A DNA stretch of 64,000 nt from the NCBI RefSeq assembly GCF_025399195.1, contig NW_026252119.1, positions 1 through 64,000 of the forward strand, written 5' to 3'. Shown one piece after another: positions 10,146 to 19,865 of the stretch. The notes beneath the pieces are model-generated. The model saw only the letters and a list, made by a program, of their open reading frames with translations, made no database searches and was not told the DNA's origin. Made by a program: the position numbers and the translations under genes. This DNA comes from Umbelopsis ramanniana AG. Lineage: Eukaryota > Mucoromycota > Umbelopsidomycetes > Umbelopsidales > Umbelopsidaceae. Each line of letters opens with the position of its first letter. The stretch's first letter is position 1.

Positions 10146-11821
10146 ATGTCCTCCTTACAGAAAGACATCTTTAAGCCCAAATTACCACCTCTAGAGGCTC
10201 TTCAAGAAGATCCCGATGCAACCAGTAAAGAGGTCAGCAACAAGAAAAGGTGGGCGCTCTGTCGAGTCACGTACTTGTCTACGTTTCTCTCGCAGGAATC
10301 TCACCTTCTTCACTCAGCTCGCAGCCAGCCTTTGCCTTGCCATTGACAAGACGACAGCAGCCCGACTATTCACCGTTATCATGGGAACACTATTTTGAAA
10401 CCATGCACGATGTGAAGGTCGACGATAAAATATCCTTTTACTCTCACTAGCCGACGTTGCTGGATTTCATTTTTTTATATCTGCGCCAGCATGATTTTTC
10501 TTGACTGCCCGCTGGTTTTCATTACGTCTTTCGTTGTTATCAGATAGCTGGAAAATCAAAAGATGGAAAGGTACCTCCTTTGTTTGTTCTACATCATGGA
10601 GCTGGCCATTCAGCCTTGTCATATGGCCTTACTGCAAAACGGATACAAGCTATTGCGAACCAAGAATGTTCCATACTGGCATTTGATTGTCGGGGGCACG
10701 GTAGGTTTCGTTTCTGTAGATGGCATTGTTTAAAGCATAGGATCGAATACCCATTTTTTTTCATTGGTCGCCAGGGTATACTCAAACGCCAAACGATAGC
10801 GACCTCTCTGTATCAACTTTGAGTAATGACATGAGCGAGGTCATTTTAGCGTTATACGGAGACACGAAGCCTGATGTTATTGTTGTTGGTCACAGGTAGG
10901 CAGACTCATCGTATACAAAACGTGGAGTATAGAGTAACTCCCACTTACTTGCAATTCATTTGCGTAAATCGCTTCATTTTCTGCTCATTTTCATAGTATG
11001 GGTGGATCGGTTGTTGTGGACGTCGCTAATAGACGCAGTGTTCCAAATCTACTCGGAGTCGTGGTATTGGATGTGGTGGAAGGATCGGCCATGGAAGCAT
11101 TGTCCTCTATGACATCGTTTTTGAATGATCGGCCCAAAGAATTTCCATCGGTCGAGCATGCTATTCGATGGGCGTAAGTGTCAAAAAATACATCATTGAG
11201 TAACAGCAGGTATACTGACCAATTCAATGTATGGTTCTCGTCAGTGTTAGTTCAGGCACGGTACACAACCTGGAATCAGCAAGACTCTCCTTTCCCCCGC
11301 TTGTTCGAAAGAAAGATGAGAATGACGCAAACAGTCCTTATATCTGGCATACCAATCTTGCCGCTACGCAACAGTTTTGGCAAGGTAAGTCATCGTTTCA
11401 GCTCGATTTCAGAGGTGAAGTGATCATACTCACATACATTTTATTGGAAAAGGCTGGTTCCAAGACTTGTCGGATAAGTTTCTCAAGGCTAGGGCTGCCA
11501 AATTTCTCGTTCTCGCTGGCACAGACCGTTTGGATAAGACGCTGATGATAGGATCAATGCAAGGTTAGTACGCTCGAAAATGGTGATCTAGAGGCTCTGA
11601 AGGAGGTGTAGGGTGAGATCGATGTTAGAACAATCTAATGGTTTTTAATACCTCGCCAACCGTTTGTAGGAAAATTTCAAATGGAAATATTCGTGGAATC
11701 TGGCCATGCTATTCATGAAGATCAGCCAAACCGGTTAGCGCAATGCCTTGTTGAATTCTGGAAACGCAACAAGCGGCTCATTCTCCCGCCCAAAGTCCCT
11801 CTTAAACCCAACCAACATTGA
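10146..11821 (+). CDS. PPE1: Protein phosphatase 2A methylesterase (PME-1 / Ppe1)
   Basis: Eight exons (10146-10249, 10318-10429, 10526-10700, 10775-10895, 10997-11173, 11245-11384, 11453-11563, 11670-11821) give 363 aa. The protein is an alpha/beta hydrolase: DYSPLSWEHYFETMHDV leader, oxyanion region LHHGAGHSALS, nucleophile GHSMGG (Ser), VLDVVEG, acid residue in AGTDRLDK, MQGKFQM and the His in SGHAIHED. These are the landmarks of PME-1, which removes the C-terminal methyl ester from the PP2A catalytic subunit. The intron 10430-10525 is not GT-AG: only AT-AC splicing restores the conserved FRCYQIAG segment. Upstream in-frame Mets (for example 10062) would add non-conserved sequence overlapping MMAA. 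An AATAAA lies 48 bp after the stop. Confidence 0.92.
10430..10525 (+). other. PPE1: U12-type AT-AC intron in PPE1
   Basis: The 5' end reads ATATCCTTTT at 10430-10439, the textbook minor-spliceosome donor. TTTTCTTGAC at 10496-10505 fits the U12 branch-site consensus with one substitution, and the intron ends in AC at 10524-10525, 21 nt after the presumed branch A. The upstream exon frame runs into TAG at 10448-10450, and no GT donor downstream of the conserved HDVKV segment can repair it. Joining 10429 to 10526 yields an uninterrupted conserved reading. Confidence 0.85.
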
Positions 11822-11868
11822 TATTATACCAAAGAGAGTTTCGATAGCTTTAGAGGAATACAAGATTA

Positions 11869-11874
11869 AATAAA
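11869..11874 (+). terminator. Poly(A) signal AATAAA of PPE1
   Basis: Canonical AATAAA followed by an A-rich run, in the 170-bp gap between the converging PPE1 and Skt5-like genes. Confidence 0.5.
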
Positions 11875-11991
11875 AAAAAAAACGGGAAAAGAAAGTGTAA
11901 TCTGGTGTCAATAATTGAGTAATGAGTGACGGTAGGGAACAAACATCCAGTGTATGACGAAGGTAATAGTAAACTAGACATTAGTGGGTGT

Positions 11992-13965
11992 CTACATAAT
12001 GGAGCAATCGCTGTCCTGCTTTGCAGGAGCGCCATTGGCACCGCGAGTATGCTTCTGACGTTGCTGAGGACGAGCGTTTCCAAACTTTTTGAGTTCGGTG
12101 AGACGCTGCATAGCACGCTTGTTACCTTGCGCAGCAGCTCGCATGTACCACCGACGAGCTTCATCCAACTCTGGTTTGATGCCAATGCCAGTCTCGGTAT
12201 AATAACCAACGGCGTACTCTGCCTTGGCATACCCTTTGTCAGCTGCTTTTCGTGCCCAAAGGTACGCTTCGGTATCACTTTGCTTCAAGACGCCTTCTGA
12301 GCCAGTCAGGTACCATCCTGAAAGAGCAAGTTCCGCTTCAACATCACCTTGCTCAGCTGCTCTGGAATACCATGCTATTGAGCGTCTAGGGTCTACAGGA
12401 CATGTCAGCTGGCCGTATTCGTAACAGCATCCAAGCTTGAATTGTGATGGGGCATATCCGAATTGAGCTGCTTGGGTGAACAGTTCGCGTGCGTACTTCT
12501 CGTCTGCAATGACGGACGGGATACCTTCCTTTTCATAGGCGAGACCCAGTTCATGAAGTGCGTGAGGGTTTTCTTCGTCGGCGTTGGCGGCTGCTCGTTT
12601 CAACCAAGAGATACCTTCTCGTGGATTCTTCTGTTGGCTGATGTATCCCTTCAATAAAATCATACCGAGCTTATACATAGCTGGCGTATCACCCAAATTA
12701 GCTGCCTTACGGTAAAAGAGAATAGATCGAGCATGATCTCTTTTCGTGCCTGCTCCAACTTCGTAGCACACAGCTGTACGGTATGTGGCAGCCGGATGAC
12801 TCTGCTTAGAGGCTTGGACATAATTGTTGAATGCCTTATCGTGATCAACTGCTAAGCCCATGAGTCCACTGCCATAACAATTGGCAAGGAAGAACTGAGC
12901 TTCAGCGTGAACGGCTTTTCCAATATTGGATTGCGAAGCCAGTTTTTTGACAACACGTTGTGCTTCATTGGCCATACCTTCACGAATTTTCTTAGCTCGC
13001 TTTTGATCAGGATCGTCTAAGCAGACTTGCGGAATTGCTTCCACTAAAAACTTTGCGAAGTTCAGCTGCACCATAGGATCATTGGTAGCGCGGGCTTGCG
13101 AGCGGAACTGACTGAGATTTTCGAGTGTTGGTGGTGGAAATATGCTCTTTTTTCCAGATCTCTTTCCGATGGGAGGAAGAACTTCACTGGGAGCAGCATT
13201 CATGCTTTGCTGCTGTTGAGCATATGGATCAGATGGATAATTCATCATCTGCTGTTGCTGAGGTCTGTAATACTCCTGACCACCATAATGCTGAGCCGGA
13301 TAGGGTTGAGCAGGAACATATTGTTGGCTGTATTCATCCCAGTACCATTGAGGTTGCTGCTGCTGCTGGGGTGGAAGGTGTTGTTGACCCATGTGGGGAG
13401 TTCCATACTGATAGGCGGCAGGATCCTCACCACTGTACATTGGTCGTGGGGCAGGCGCCATGTTAGGAGAAGGGCGATAAGTATTAGATCGTTGAATATC
13501 AGCATGCATTTGGTAAGGAGAATGGCTTCTATATTGTTGTTGAGGGTCATAATATTGTTGAGGATGAGGAGGGGGAGCCAATACCGAATTGGGATCGTGG
13601 GTACCATTGGCTTTAGATTTGACATCCCCATCCACTTGAGAGCCATTGTCAACTACATCAGGCTTTTGTATGTATGGTGAATCTGTATACACTGGCCGTT
13701 GCTGTGGTCCATCAGATGCGTATGCACGAGCCTCTCGAGACGATGGACGTCCAAGTGGCTTTGAACGATCGTCTAGCGCCAGTTGGTCAAACTGCAAATC
13801 ATTGACATTACCATCTCGTCCAGGTTGAGAGGTACCAGATGACGGACGATGAGAAATCGCTCCTTCCTGGTTTTGCACCTGTCTATTTTGTTCCGGAGCT
13901 ACTATTTCTGTCATGTGCAGTGCAGACAGGCGTATGCAGAGTTCAACCAAACTCCTTTGCAACAA
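11992..13965 (-). CDS. Skt5/Chs4-like chitin synthase activator with Sel1 repeats and CAAX box
   Basis: Single exon, 657 aa from 13965; a second in-frame Met at 13914 (MTEIVAPEQ) may be the true start. The first ~280 residues are disordered and rich in Gln, Pro and Tyr. A SGKKSIFPPPTLENLSQFR motif introduces the folded part. From about residue 340 to 615 at least seven Sel1-like repeats follow (AxxxLxxxYxxG...WYxxAAxxG pattern, for example SRAAEQGDVEAELAL). The protein ends in CSIM, a farnesylation-type CAAX box, as Saccharomyces Skt5/Chs4 does with CVIM. In yeast this protein binds and activates chitin synthase III at the bud neck or septum, and prenylation aids membrane targeting. A similar role in hyphal wall synthesis is inferred. 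Other fungal Sel1 proteins share the repeats, so the CAAX ending is the deciding point. Confidence 0.85.
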   Translation of the reverse strand: MLQRSLVELCIRLSALHMTEIVAPEQNRQVQNQEGAISHRPSSGTSQPGRDGNVNDLQFDQLALDDRSKPLGRPSSREARAYASDGPQQRPVYTDSPYIQKPDVVDNGSQVDGDVKSKANGTHDPNSVLAPPPHPQQYYDPQQQYRSHSPYQMHADIQRSNTYRPSPNMAPAPRPMYSGEDPAAYQYGTPHMGQQHLPPQQQQQPQWYWDEYSQQYVPAQPYPAQHYGGQEYYRPQQQQMMNYPSDPYAQQQQSMNAAPSEVLPPIGKRSGKKSIFPPPTLENLSQFRSQARATNDPMVQLNFAKFLVEAIPQVCLDDPDQKRAKKIREGMANEAQRVVKKLASQSNIGKAVHAEAQFFLANCYGSGLMGLAVDHDKAFNNYVQASKQSHPAATYRTAVCYEVGAGTKRDHARSILFYRKAANLGDTPAMYKLGMILLKGYISQQKNPREGISWLKRAAANADEENPHALHELGLAYEKEGIPSVIADEKYARELFTQAAQFGYAPSQFKLGCCYEYGQLTCPVDPRRSIAWYSRAAEQGDVEAELALSGWYLTGSEGVLKQSDTEAYLWARKAADKGYAKAEYAVGYYTETGIGIKPELDEARRWYMRAAAQGNKRAMQRLTELKKFGNARPQQRQKHTRGANGAPAKQDSDCSIM

Positions 13966-14628
13966 GCCAGGTAACTGATTTTTATGATGAAAATAATACC
14001 TCTCCGCACATCACCCAATAGGTAAAAATGGCCATAATGGGTGGTGAGCAAAGACGTCAAGGTGGTGGACGTAGTTAAGAAGAATGAGTTAATAACAGAT
14101 CAAAAAGCGTCAGTCTTGATTACATTGACTGAAGGTCACCAAAGCTTTCAATTCAGTAACAAACAAAGCGAACTGAAATTCCTCTTCCACTCAGTTTTAG
14201 TAGTGCCAGATAGGAGCAGTAACAGCACGAGGAGCTCAGTCATATCAACTTCAGCCAATAACAGGCTAATTGAATGCCATAAAATGACTGCAACTCTTCC
14301 AGTGTAGCCAGAGTGGTTAATGATCAAATGTGTTGCGTTTAAATCAAAGATCCGGGGAAATAATTCCTACGTTTGTCGGAAATCTAAAAATTGCCTGTCG
14401 ATCATAAAAAAAAATGCATACTAAGTAGGTGTTATATCTTTGCTCTCTACGTCCAGCCATTGGTTCGATATGTTAGCGACTAATATGAATTAAACCTGCA
14501 AATACCACAAAAGAAGTCAATGCCCAACCGATGTTTGAAATTTGCAAAAAAAAAAAGTCAATGCTAACAGCAACGGCTTTATTTTGATATGCAGGCACTC
14601 GGATAGCATTTCGTTAAAGCAATGAAAA
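13966..14628. other. Intergenic, upstream of the Skt5-like gene
   Basis: No supported gene. A fragment at about 14305-14325 (CCAGAGTGGTTAATG) resembles a tRNA A-box, but no B-box follows at the right distance. The right end is the 3' flank of the membrane-protein gene and has a short A-run near 14550. Confidence 0.5.
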
Positions 14629-16110
14629 CTAGGTATATGGGATAGGCGGTGGCATTTTTTCATATAACATTTTGATATCGGGAGCATCATCGTCATCGTC
14701 TTTGTTCCGGGAAATGATGAGGTATGAAGACCTCGGGCTTGGCAATATTCCATTGACTGCTTGTCTGAATTGGAGCAAACACTCAAGTAACTTGAAATCA
14801 TATGTATATATGATTTCAAGATCATCACAGAATAATGAGAAATCTGTTGAAGATGTAGGTCCTCTACGGTCGGGAAGGAGGCACTCATGACCAAGTCTTT
14901 CAGAACGGACAACTATACCAGAATTAGCTTCACCACTGATATTTTCGTTCGTCGCATCAGTTATTGTAAAAGTCTCTTCTTCGTAATCATCATTATTGAA
15001 GACGTACAGTGTTACTTTATCGCTTTGAAACTCAAAGTTGTATTCATATTTATCCTTTGGCCACTTGAGCACCACTCCCATTGCTGCCACATACACCGCT
15101 GCTTCGTCGAAGGAGAGTCGCTTATTATCAGAAATATAGTCTGTTTTCGTTCTAGGTTGATCTGCCGTGACGTACGCTATTAGCCCTGGCTGGTCATCCC
15201 AGTGCACACTTTGTGTCCATATCAGTAGTCTAAGCATCATCATCAGAAGCTCCACGCAGAACCATATGATACCTGAATTGCCATCGCTTGCATTTTGGAC
15301 CGCTGTAAAGGATCCGATGTAGCCGACTAAAACCATAGCCGAGCCTATGAAGATCAAAATGAGCCAGAAAATTGATAAGAGGCGCTGTGTCATGGTAGGA
15401 TCGGGCAATCTCCAGCCAGTGCTTTCAAAGTCGTAAACGTTTCGTGGCTTTGCCAGCCACGCGAGATAATATGGAATCGTGATAGCTTGCAAACTTAGCA
15501 AGAGTGTTCCAGTGCATCTCAATACTGGACCCCACAAGTATGTCTGGTCATTTCTTATGATATGGACGAAAGGCAGCATGCCCATGGCGGAAAACATAAG
15601 ACACGACACAACAGCGTAGAAGAAATACCATGTTCCTTCGTCATCGAGTTTCAGTTCAACCTTGACTGTCCGGAATCCTTGATAATGCCTCATGTATGAC
15701 AATCCAAAGATTGCGTCGATGTATGCATTTCCATATTGTCTATCGCCTTTCGAGAATAGATAATGAGCAACGCTGTATTTCCAGAGGAAATTGGTATCAT
15801 CTGCCAACATAGCCGTCTTCATCCATTTATTGGGTAGAAGACTCATGAGTCCCCATTTTGCCGTTCCTAGACTACCAAACATTGACATCCCGCAAGCAGA
15901 CGCATAAAGGAATCCGGAACTGTCGCTACGACCCATCTGTTTTTCTACCAGGTCTGTGGCGAAGACGGCGGCAAAGGCGCTGACGTCCTGAATACCATTT
16001 GTTAATGTTGAAACAAAACTAACGGTAGCGTTAGCCATTTGGATTCGGCGTTCGTAAGGGTTGCTCCCGCGGGAGGATAAATAGAACGATATGTTTAGCT
16101 TGATGGACAA
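14629..16110 (-). CDS. Orphan fungal multi-pass membrane protein
   Basis: Single exon, 493 aa from 16110, or 469 aa from the in-frame Met at 16038 (MANATVSF), which removes an arginine-rich leader. The conserved-looking N-terminus contains VSTLTNGIQDVSAFAAVFAT and FLYASACGMSMFGSLGTAK. I recall similar segments in uncharacterised proteins of other fungi but know of no assigned function. Five or six membrane segments lie between about residues 60 and 310 (for example FFYAVVSCLMFSAMGMLPFV, LLSIFWLILIFIGSAMVLVGYIG). A soluble tail of roughly 180 residues follows, with an acidic NKDDDDDAPD stretch and a proline-rich end. The intronless structure stands out beside its intron-rich neighbours. It could be a channel, scaffold or receptor; the sequence does not say. 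Confidence 0.72.
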   Translation of the reverse strand: MSIKLNISFYLSSRGSNPYERRIQMANATVSFVSTLTNGIQDVSAFAAVFATDLVEKQMGRSDSSGFLYASACGMSMFGSLGTAKWGLMSLLPNKWMKTAMLADDTNFLWKYSVAHYLFSKGDRQYGNAYIDAIFGLSYMRHYQGFRTVKVELKLDDEGTWYFFYAVVSCLMFSAMGMLPFVHIIRNDQTYLWGPVLRCTGTLLLSLQAITIPYYLAWLAKPRNVYDFESTGWRLPDPTMTQRLLSIFWLILIFIGSAMVLVGYIGSFTAVQNASDGNSGIIWFCVELLMMMLRLLIWTQSVHWDDQPGLIAYVTADQPRTKTDYISDNKRLSFDEAAVYVAAMGVVLKWPKDKYEYNFEFQSDKVTLYVFNNDDYEEETFTITDATNENISGEANSGIVVRSERLGHECLLPDRRGPTSSTDFSLFCDDLEIIYTYDFKLLECLLQFRQAVNGILPSPRSSYLIISRNKDDDDDAPDIKMLYEKMPPPIPYT

Positions 16111-16650
16111 CGGTTATATACTTTTTGAAGCTTGATAACAACACACCCGATTTGTAATAGATGTAACAGTACCTATTTTTTCACAAGGCTGCATTGTGCC
16201 ACTCATTTTCGTATTGCACCAAGTCTCTGGGCCATATTAAACATGTTGTACCTCAGTCAACAGAAGCTCTATTTAAGATCTTATCTATCTGCCTTGATTT
16301 AGCCCATCTATCCTGCTATTATTCAACATGAACTGACTGAGAATTCTTTAGACAATTGTTTATTGTAAGACCAAAGTTTTGTCAATATGGGAGACTGCTC
16401 AGCATTCTCCTTTGCAAACTAGATCATGCTATTTTTCCTAATATAACAGAATTTCTTTCTCGTATAGAGCAAGAAATTCGTGTGGTGAAGTGAAGAAATC
16501 CGAGACAGCAAAGTCTTCAGAACCAAGGGAACTGAGATATCCTTTTTTGTATGGCAGCAAAATTGGGGAAAGTGACTGCTAAAAAATTTGCGAATTTCAA
16601 GTTTCTTTTCTTCAGTGCCTTTTGGCTAAAGTTAACTGCGAACTGGAATC
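16111..16650. other. Intergenic, head-to-head upstream region
   Basis: AT-rich spacer between the divergent membrane-protein and FCF1 genes. It should hold both promoters. No coding or RNA feature was seen. Confidence 0.5.
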
Positions 16651-16653
16651 ATG
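16651..16653 (+). other. FCF1: Start-codon-only first coding exon of FCF1
   Basis: ATG is followed directly by a GTAAGT donor. The next exon begins GGAAAAGCAAAG after TAG at 16721-16723, giving [10 protein letters not shown]. Without this exon the first Met would be inside the conserved N-terminal block. Confidence 0.8.
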
Positions 16654-17624
16654 GTAAGTATTTTTCGAGAGCATGGGCTCGGTTCGAGGTTATGAAACAG
16701 AGTTGACCAATTGGAATATGTAGGGAAAAGCAAAGAAAACAAGAAAGTTTGCTGAAGTCAAGCGAATGCTCAATCCAAAAGATAGTCGATTGTAAGTTTC
16801 CTTGCTCTTTGGCACCTTTGTCGTCTTGATTCTGAACATTTTGAAAATCTAGGAAGGAGAACCAGGAGAAGCTGAAGAAGAAGGAAGAAGATAAGCAAAA
16901 GGAGGTTGTTCGCCATCTGTAAGTTCCTCGCTGACTTGTTGAATGAGTACCATTGCTTTGTCTAACACTTCATACTTGTCTTGTGCAGTCCTCAAGTCGC
17001 TTCGTCACTCTTCTTCAAATATAATTCTGCTTTAGGACCACCTTATCATGTCCTAGTTGATACCAATTTCATCAACTTTTCCATTCAGAACAAGCTTGAA
17101 CTTGTCAGGTCCATGATGGATTGCTTGTTGGCTAAATGTAAGAATATACTTTTTTACAAAATTTGCTTCAGCTCAGACCTTTTTTTTCTTTTCTTGTACT
17201 CACAATTTTCCCAACTTCACCAGCTATTCCTTGTATTACGGATTGTGTTTTAGCGGAATTGGAGAAACTTGGACCAAAATATCGAATTGCTCTAAAGTAA
17301 GTGCATTAACATGATCATTCTACGTGTGGCCGAGAATACCCATTCCTACGGCCTACCCAACATTAGTGTGCACATCGCTAATCCTTTGCTTATAGGATCG
17401 CCCGTGATCCTCGATTCGAAAGACTTCCCTGCTCTCACAAGGGTACATACGCCGATGACTGCTTAGTTCAACGTATTATGCAACACAAGTGCTATATCGT
17501 GGCAACTTGCGATCGAGATCTCAAACGCCGTATTCGTAAGGTACCTGGTATCCCTATCATGTACATTTCCGCAAGAAAGTACGTGATTGAGAGACTCCCA
17601 GAGTTGGGCACCAACACCTTCTAG
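16651..17624 (+). CDS. FCF1: FCF1 (UTP24) PIN-domain endonuclease of 18S rRNA processing
   Basis: Six exons (16651-16653, 16724-16791, 16853-16918, 16989-17137, 17224-17296, 17396-17624) give 195 aa, close to the usual 189-198. The first exon is the ATG alone. The N-terminal [20 protein letters not shown] block is nearly invariant in the family. The PIN domain starts at about residue 65 with the metal-binding [10 protein letters not shown] and continues through [23 protein letters not shown] and [11 protein letters not shown]; the final YISARKY motif is also typical. In the small-subunit processome this nuclease is responsible for cleavage at sites A1/A2, releasing the 5' end of 18S rRNA in the nucleolus. 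The neighbour ACBD5/Atg37-like gene converges from the right. Confidence 0.95.
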
Positions 17625-17898
17625 ACGTATCAAGTATTTGTATTTTACATATCCCTTCTGCATAATTTGGTTTTTCTATACACTTCAATTGGCACACGGC
17701 GCACAAACACACTATCTTTTTCTCTTTCTCCAAGGTTCTTTTGACTACAACCTTTCCCTGTATATACGCCGTGTTATGATCGAGAAACAAACAACTAAAA
17801 GCATCACTGTAAAACCAAATTCACCGGATCCATTGTTTTTTTTTTTTTATTAAGATTTGGTGTTGGTGAGGGTCAGAGGAATAGATAGAGTTTGATAT

Positions 17899-19758
17899 CT
17901 AGAAAATTCGCATAGTGGAGGACAATGCACTTCGGACACGAGATATTATGGCGAATGCGATGGGAGATTTGCGTTTGTACATTAGCAGGAAGAAAAGCAG
18001 AGCAACGACGATATTGACAAAAGCATGACGGAAAGCGGCCTGTTGCAGTGAATGAAAACAGTTAATATAGGAAAAAAAGGCATGCATGCCCTGATTCAGT
18101 CAACCGAATTTTACCTTAAGCACCCATCGCCAGGTATCCCAATTATCATCGTCCGAACCGGTCTCGCTGGTAGAGTTATTAGATTTTGCCAGACGCTGGC
18201 GGGTAGCATTACGTTCTACCAATTCTCCTTTCAGGTCGTCTATACGTGAATTGAGAGCAACGATCTCGTGTTGTAAATTTTCAAGAGCGCGCTTGGTTGC
18301 CGGCCCTAGCGCAACTACAGATGGAGCAGCTTGGTCATGTTTCATGGGGTTTGTCATAGCCCGTGCTATGTCAGGTAGATTGGAGCCAATTTCGGAAGTA
18401 CTGGTTGACAACCGACGCTGAATCATAGCTTGACGTTGAGATATAGGTGCCTGCATAGGTGATGCGAGTTTTTGACTAGAGGTGGGAATAGGGGTATAGT
18501 CTGATGGTGGAAGTCGCATATGCGATATAGGCGTTTCAGCTCCGGCTCGAGAAGAGAGTGTATCTTCCTCGGACATTTGCTGACGATATTGTTGGACTCG
18601 TTGATATTTGACCGGTTCTTGTTGAGCCCATGGGTTGTCGGACTTCAGCAATGATTCTCGAGAAGCTTGGTGTGAAAGGGAATGGAACGACTCTGGTGCG
18701 GCAAAATATTGTCTGCCACTGCGACTGGGTCCTTGCTGAGTAACACTCGTAGTACTAGACAAAACAGGCGAATGAAACACTTGGCTTGCAGGTCTCGGTC
18801 GGTATTCGGACGAAGGGGATATGGCCCTGTGGTGTTGTTTGGAGCTTTTAAGTTGCTGTGGTGTCACAGTAGGCGACTTGGCCGATGAAATACTTTGAGG
18901 AGAGCGATATGGACGAGGACTTTGATCTTTCGCTGTTCTAGAGGCGGGTCGAGACGACGAGGTTGGCTGTTGAATTTGTCGCAGCAACTCAGAATCCCTT
19001 TCTATGGCACTCAAGTAAGCTCTCTCTTCCTCGTCGTTTTCGCTATAGTCTTCTGATACAGCACTATATTCTATTCCCCCAACAAGGTTTAATGGTGGCG
19101 TTACTCGCTCATCGCAACAACTGTTCGCATGTTCCCTTACCTCCTTCTTCATCATAGCTATCCGTCTCATCTCCTGAAGGTCGCATTGAAGAGAAAGCTT
19201 GTATAATGCTTTGGGCTTGTGTAACGTCATTTGATCTCTTCAAAGTCTTGGGAAGTGAAAGGAGAAATGGCATTAGCAATCATCACGGGGGAGAGTATCA
19301 GGTCAAGATTCTATGTACCTCAGTCGCAACATTTAACAATGTCTCGACGTACATCCTTTTGGCTTCCAAGGAACTCATGCCTTCCAAACGTTTCCATGCA
19401 TCCCTAATATGAAAGAAAGACTCCAATGTTTTAGAGGACCGGCCGTGCAATGGAAATTTTTGACACAGTTATTACCATTTTGCTCGACCTACGACATCCC
19501 ATACTCCCGGTCGTGACCCAACAATATCGCCTTCTGACGCTTGTTTGAATAGACCATACAACTACCGAGTGGATAGAAAGATTTGTAATTGGTTTTAGAA
19601 CGAAACAGTAAGCTTGTTTAGCAGTCCGGCTACCCACTTACTCGAAGCTTTTCTTCTTTTGTAGGCTGAAAGCTGGATGAAGCAGGCAAATGTTCGACAA
19701 TGGATAAGGCTTTGGTGAATCGCTGGTTAATGTAGTGTTCAGAAGTAATATGAGCCAT
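17899..19758 (-). CDS. ACBD5/Atg37-like tail-anchored acyl-CoA-binding protein
   Basis: Six exons (19758-19642, 19561-19476, 19403-19319, 19246-19141, 19070-18115, 18039-17899) give 496 aa in consistent phase. Residues about 5-92 form an acyl-CoA-binding domain: F..AL..VEHLP, PTKEEKLRLYGLFKQASEGD, RPGVWDVVGRAKWDAWKRLEGMS, YVE.L. A long Ser/Pro/Gln-rich disordered region follows (about 110-400), then a short coiled coil (ENLQHEIVALNSRIDDLKGEL) and a C-terminal membrane segment (AFVNIVVALLFFLLMY) with a basic tail. This order (ACBP, linker, coiled coil, tail anchor) is that of animal ACBD5 and fungal Atg37, peroxisomal membrane proteins that bind acyl-CoA and act in pexophagy and ER-peroxisome contact. 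The linker is poorly conserved, so the Atg37 assignment rests on architecture. Confidence 0.83.
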
Positions 19759-19865
19759 TAGGAAGGAGCACGCGATGAACAAGGTCAAATGGGATGCTTA
19801 AACCAATTTCTCGACCAAAACCCCACACTTAGGTCCACCTTCACGTGCCACTTTCCCAAACCTTC
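19759..19865. promoter_or_regulatory. Short bidirectional promoter region, ACBD5-like / CREG
   Basis: Start codons of the two divergent genes are separated by 107 bp, so core promoter elements must be shared or overlapping. Confidence 0.5.

Noticed and set aside
10250-10317. Nearer acceptor CTCGCAG at 10289-10295 for PPE1 intron 1
   Set aside because: It leaves the wrong phase; the acceptor ending at 10317 gives the conserved DYSPLSWEHYFE reading.
12660-13680. Open frames on the plus strand opposite the Skt5-like gene
   Set aside because: They are shadows of the Gln/Pro-rich coding strand; their translations are Leu/Ile-rich noise without motifs.
14300-14380. tRNA-like A-box (CCAGAGTGGTTAATG) in the spacer upstream of the Skt5-like gene
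   Set aside because: No B-box at the required distance, and no acceptor stem can be paired.
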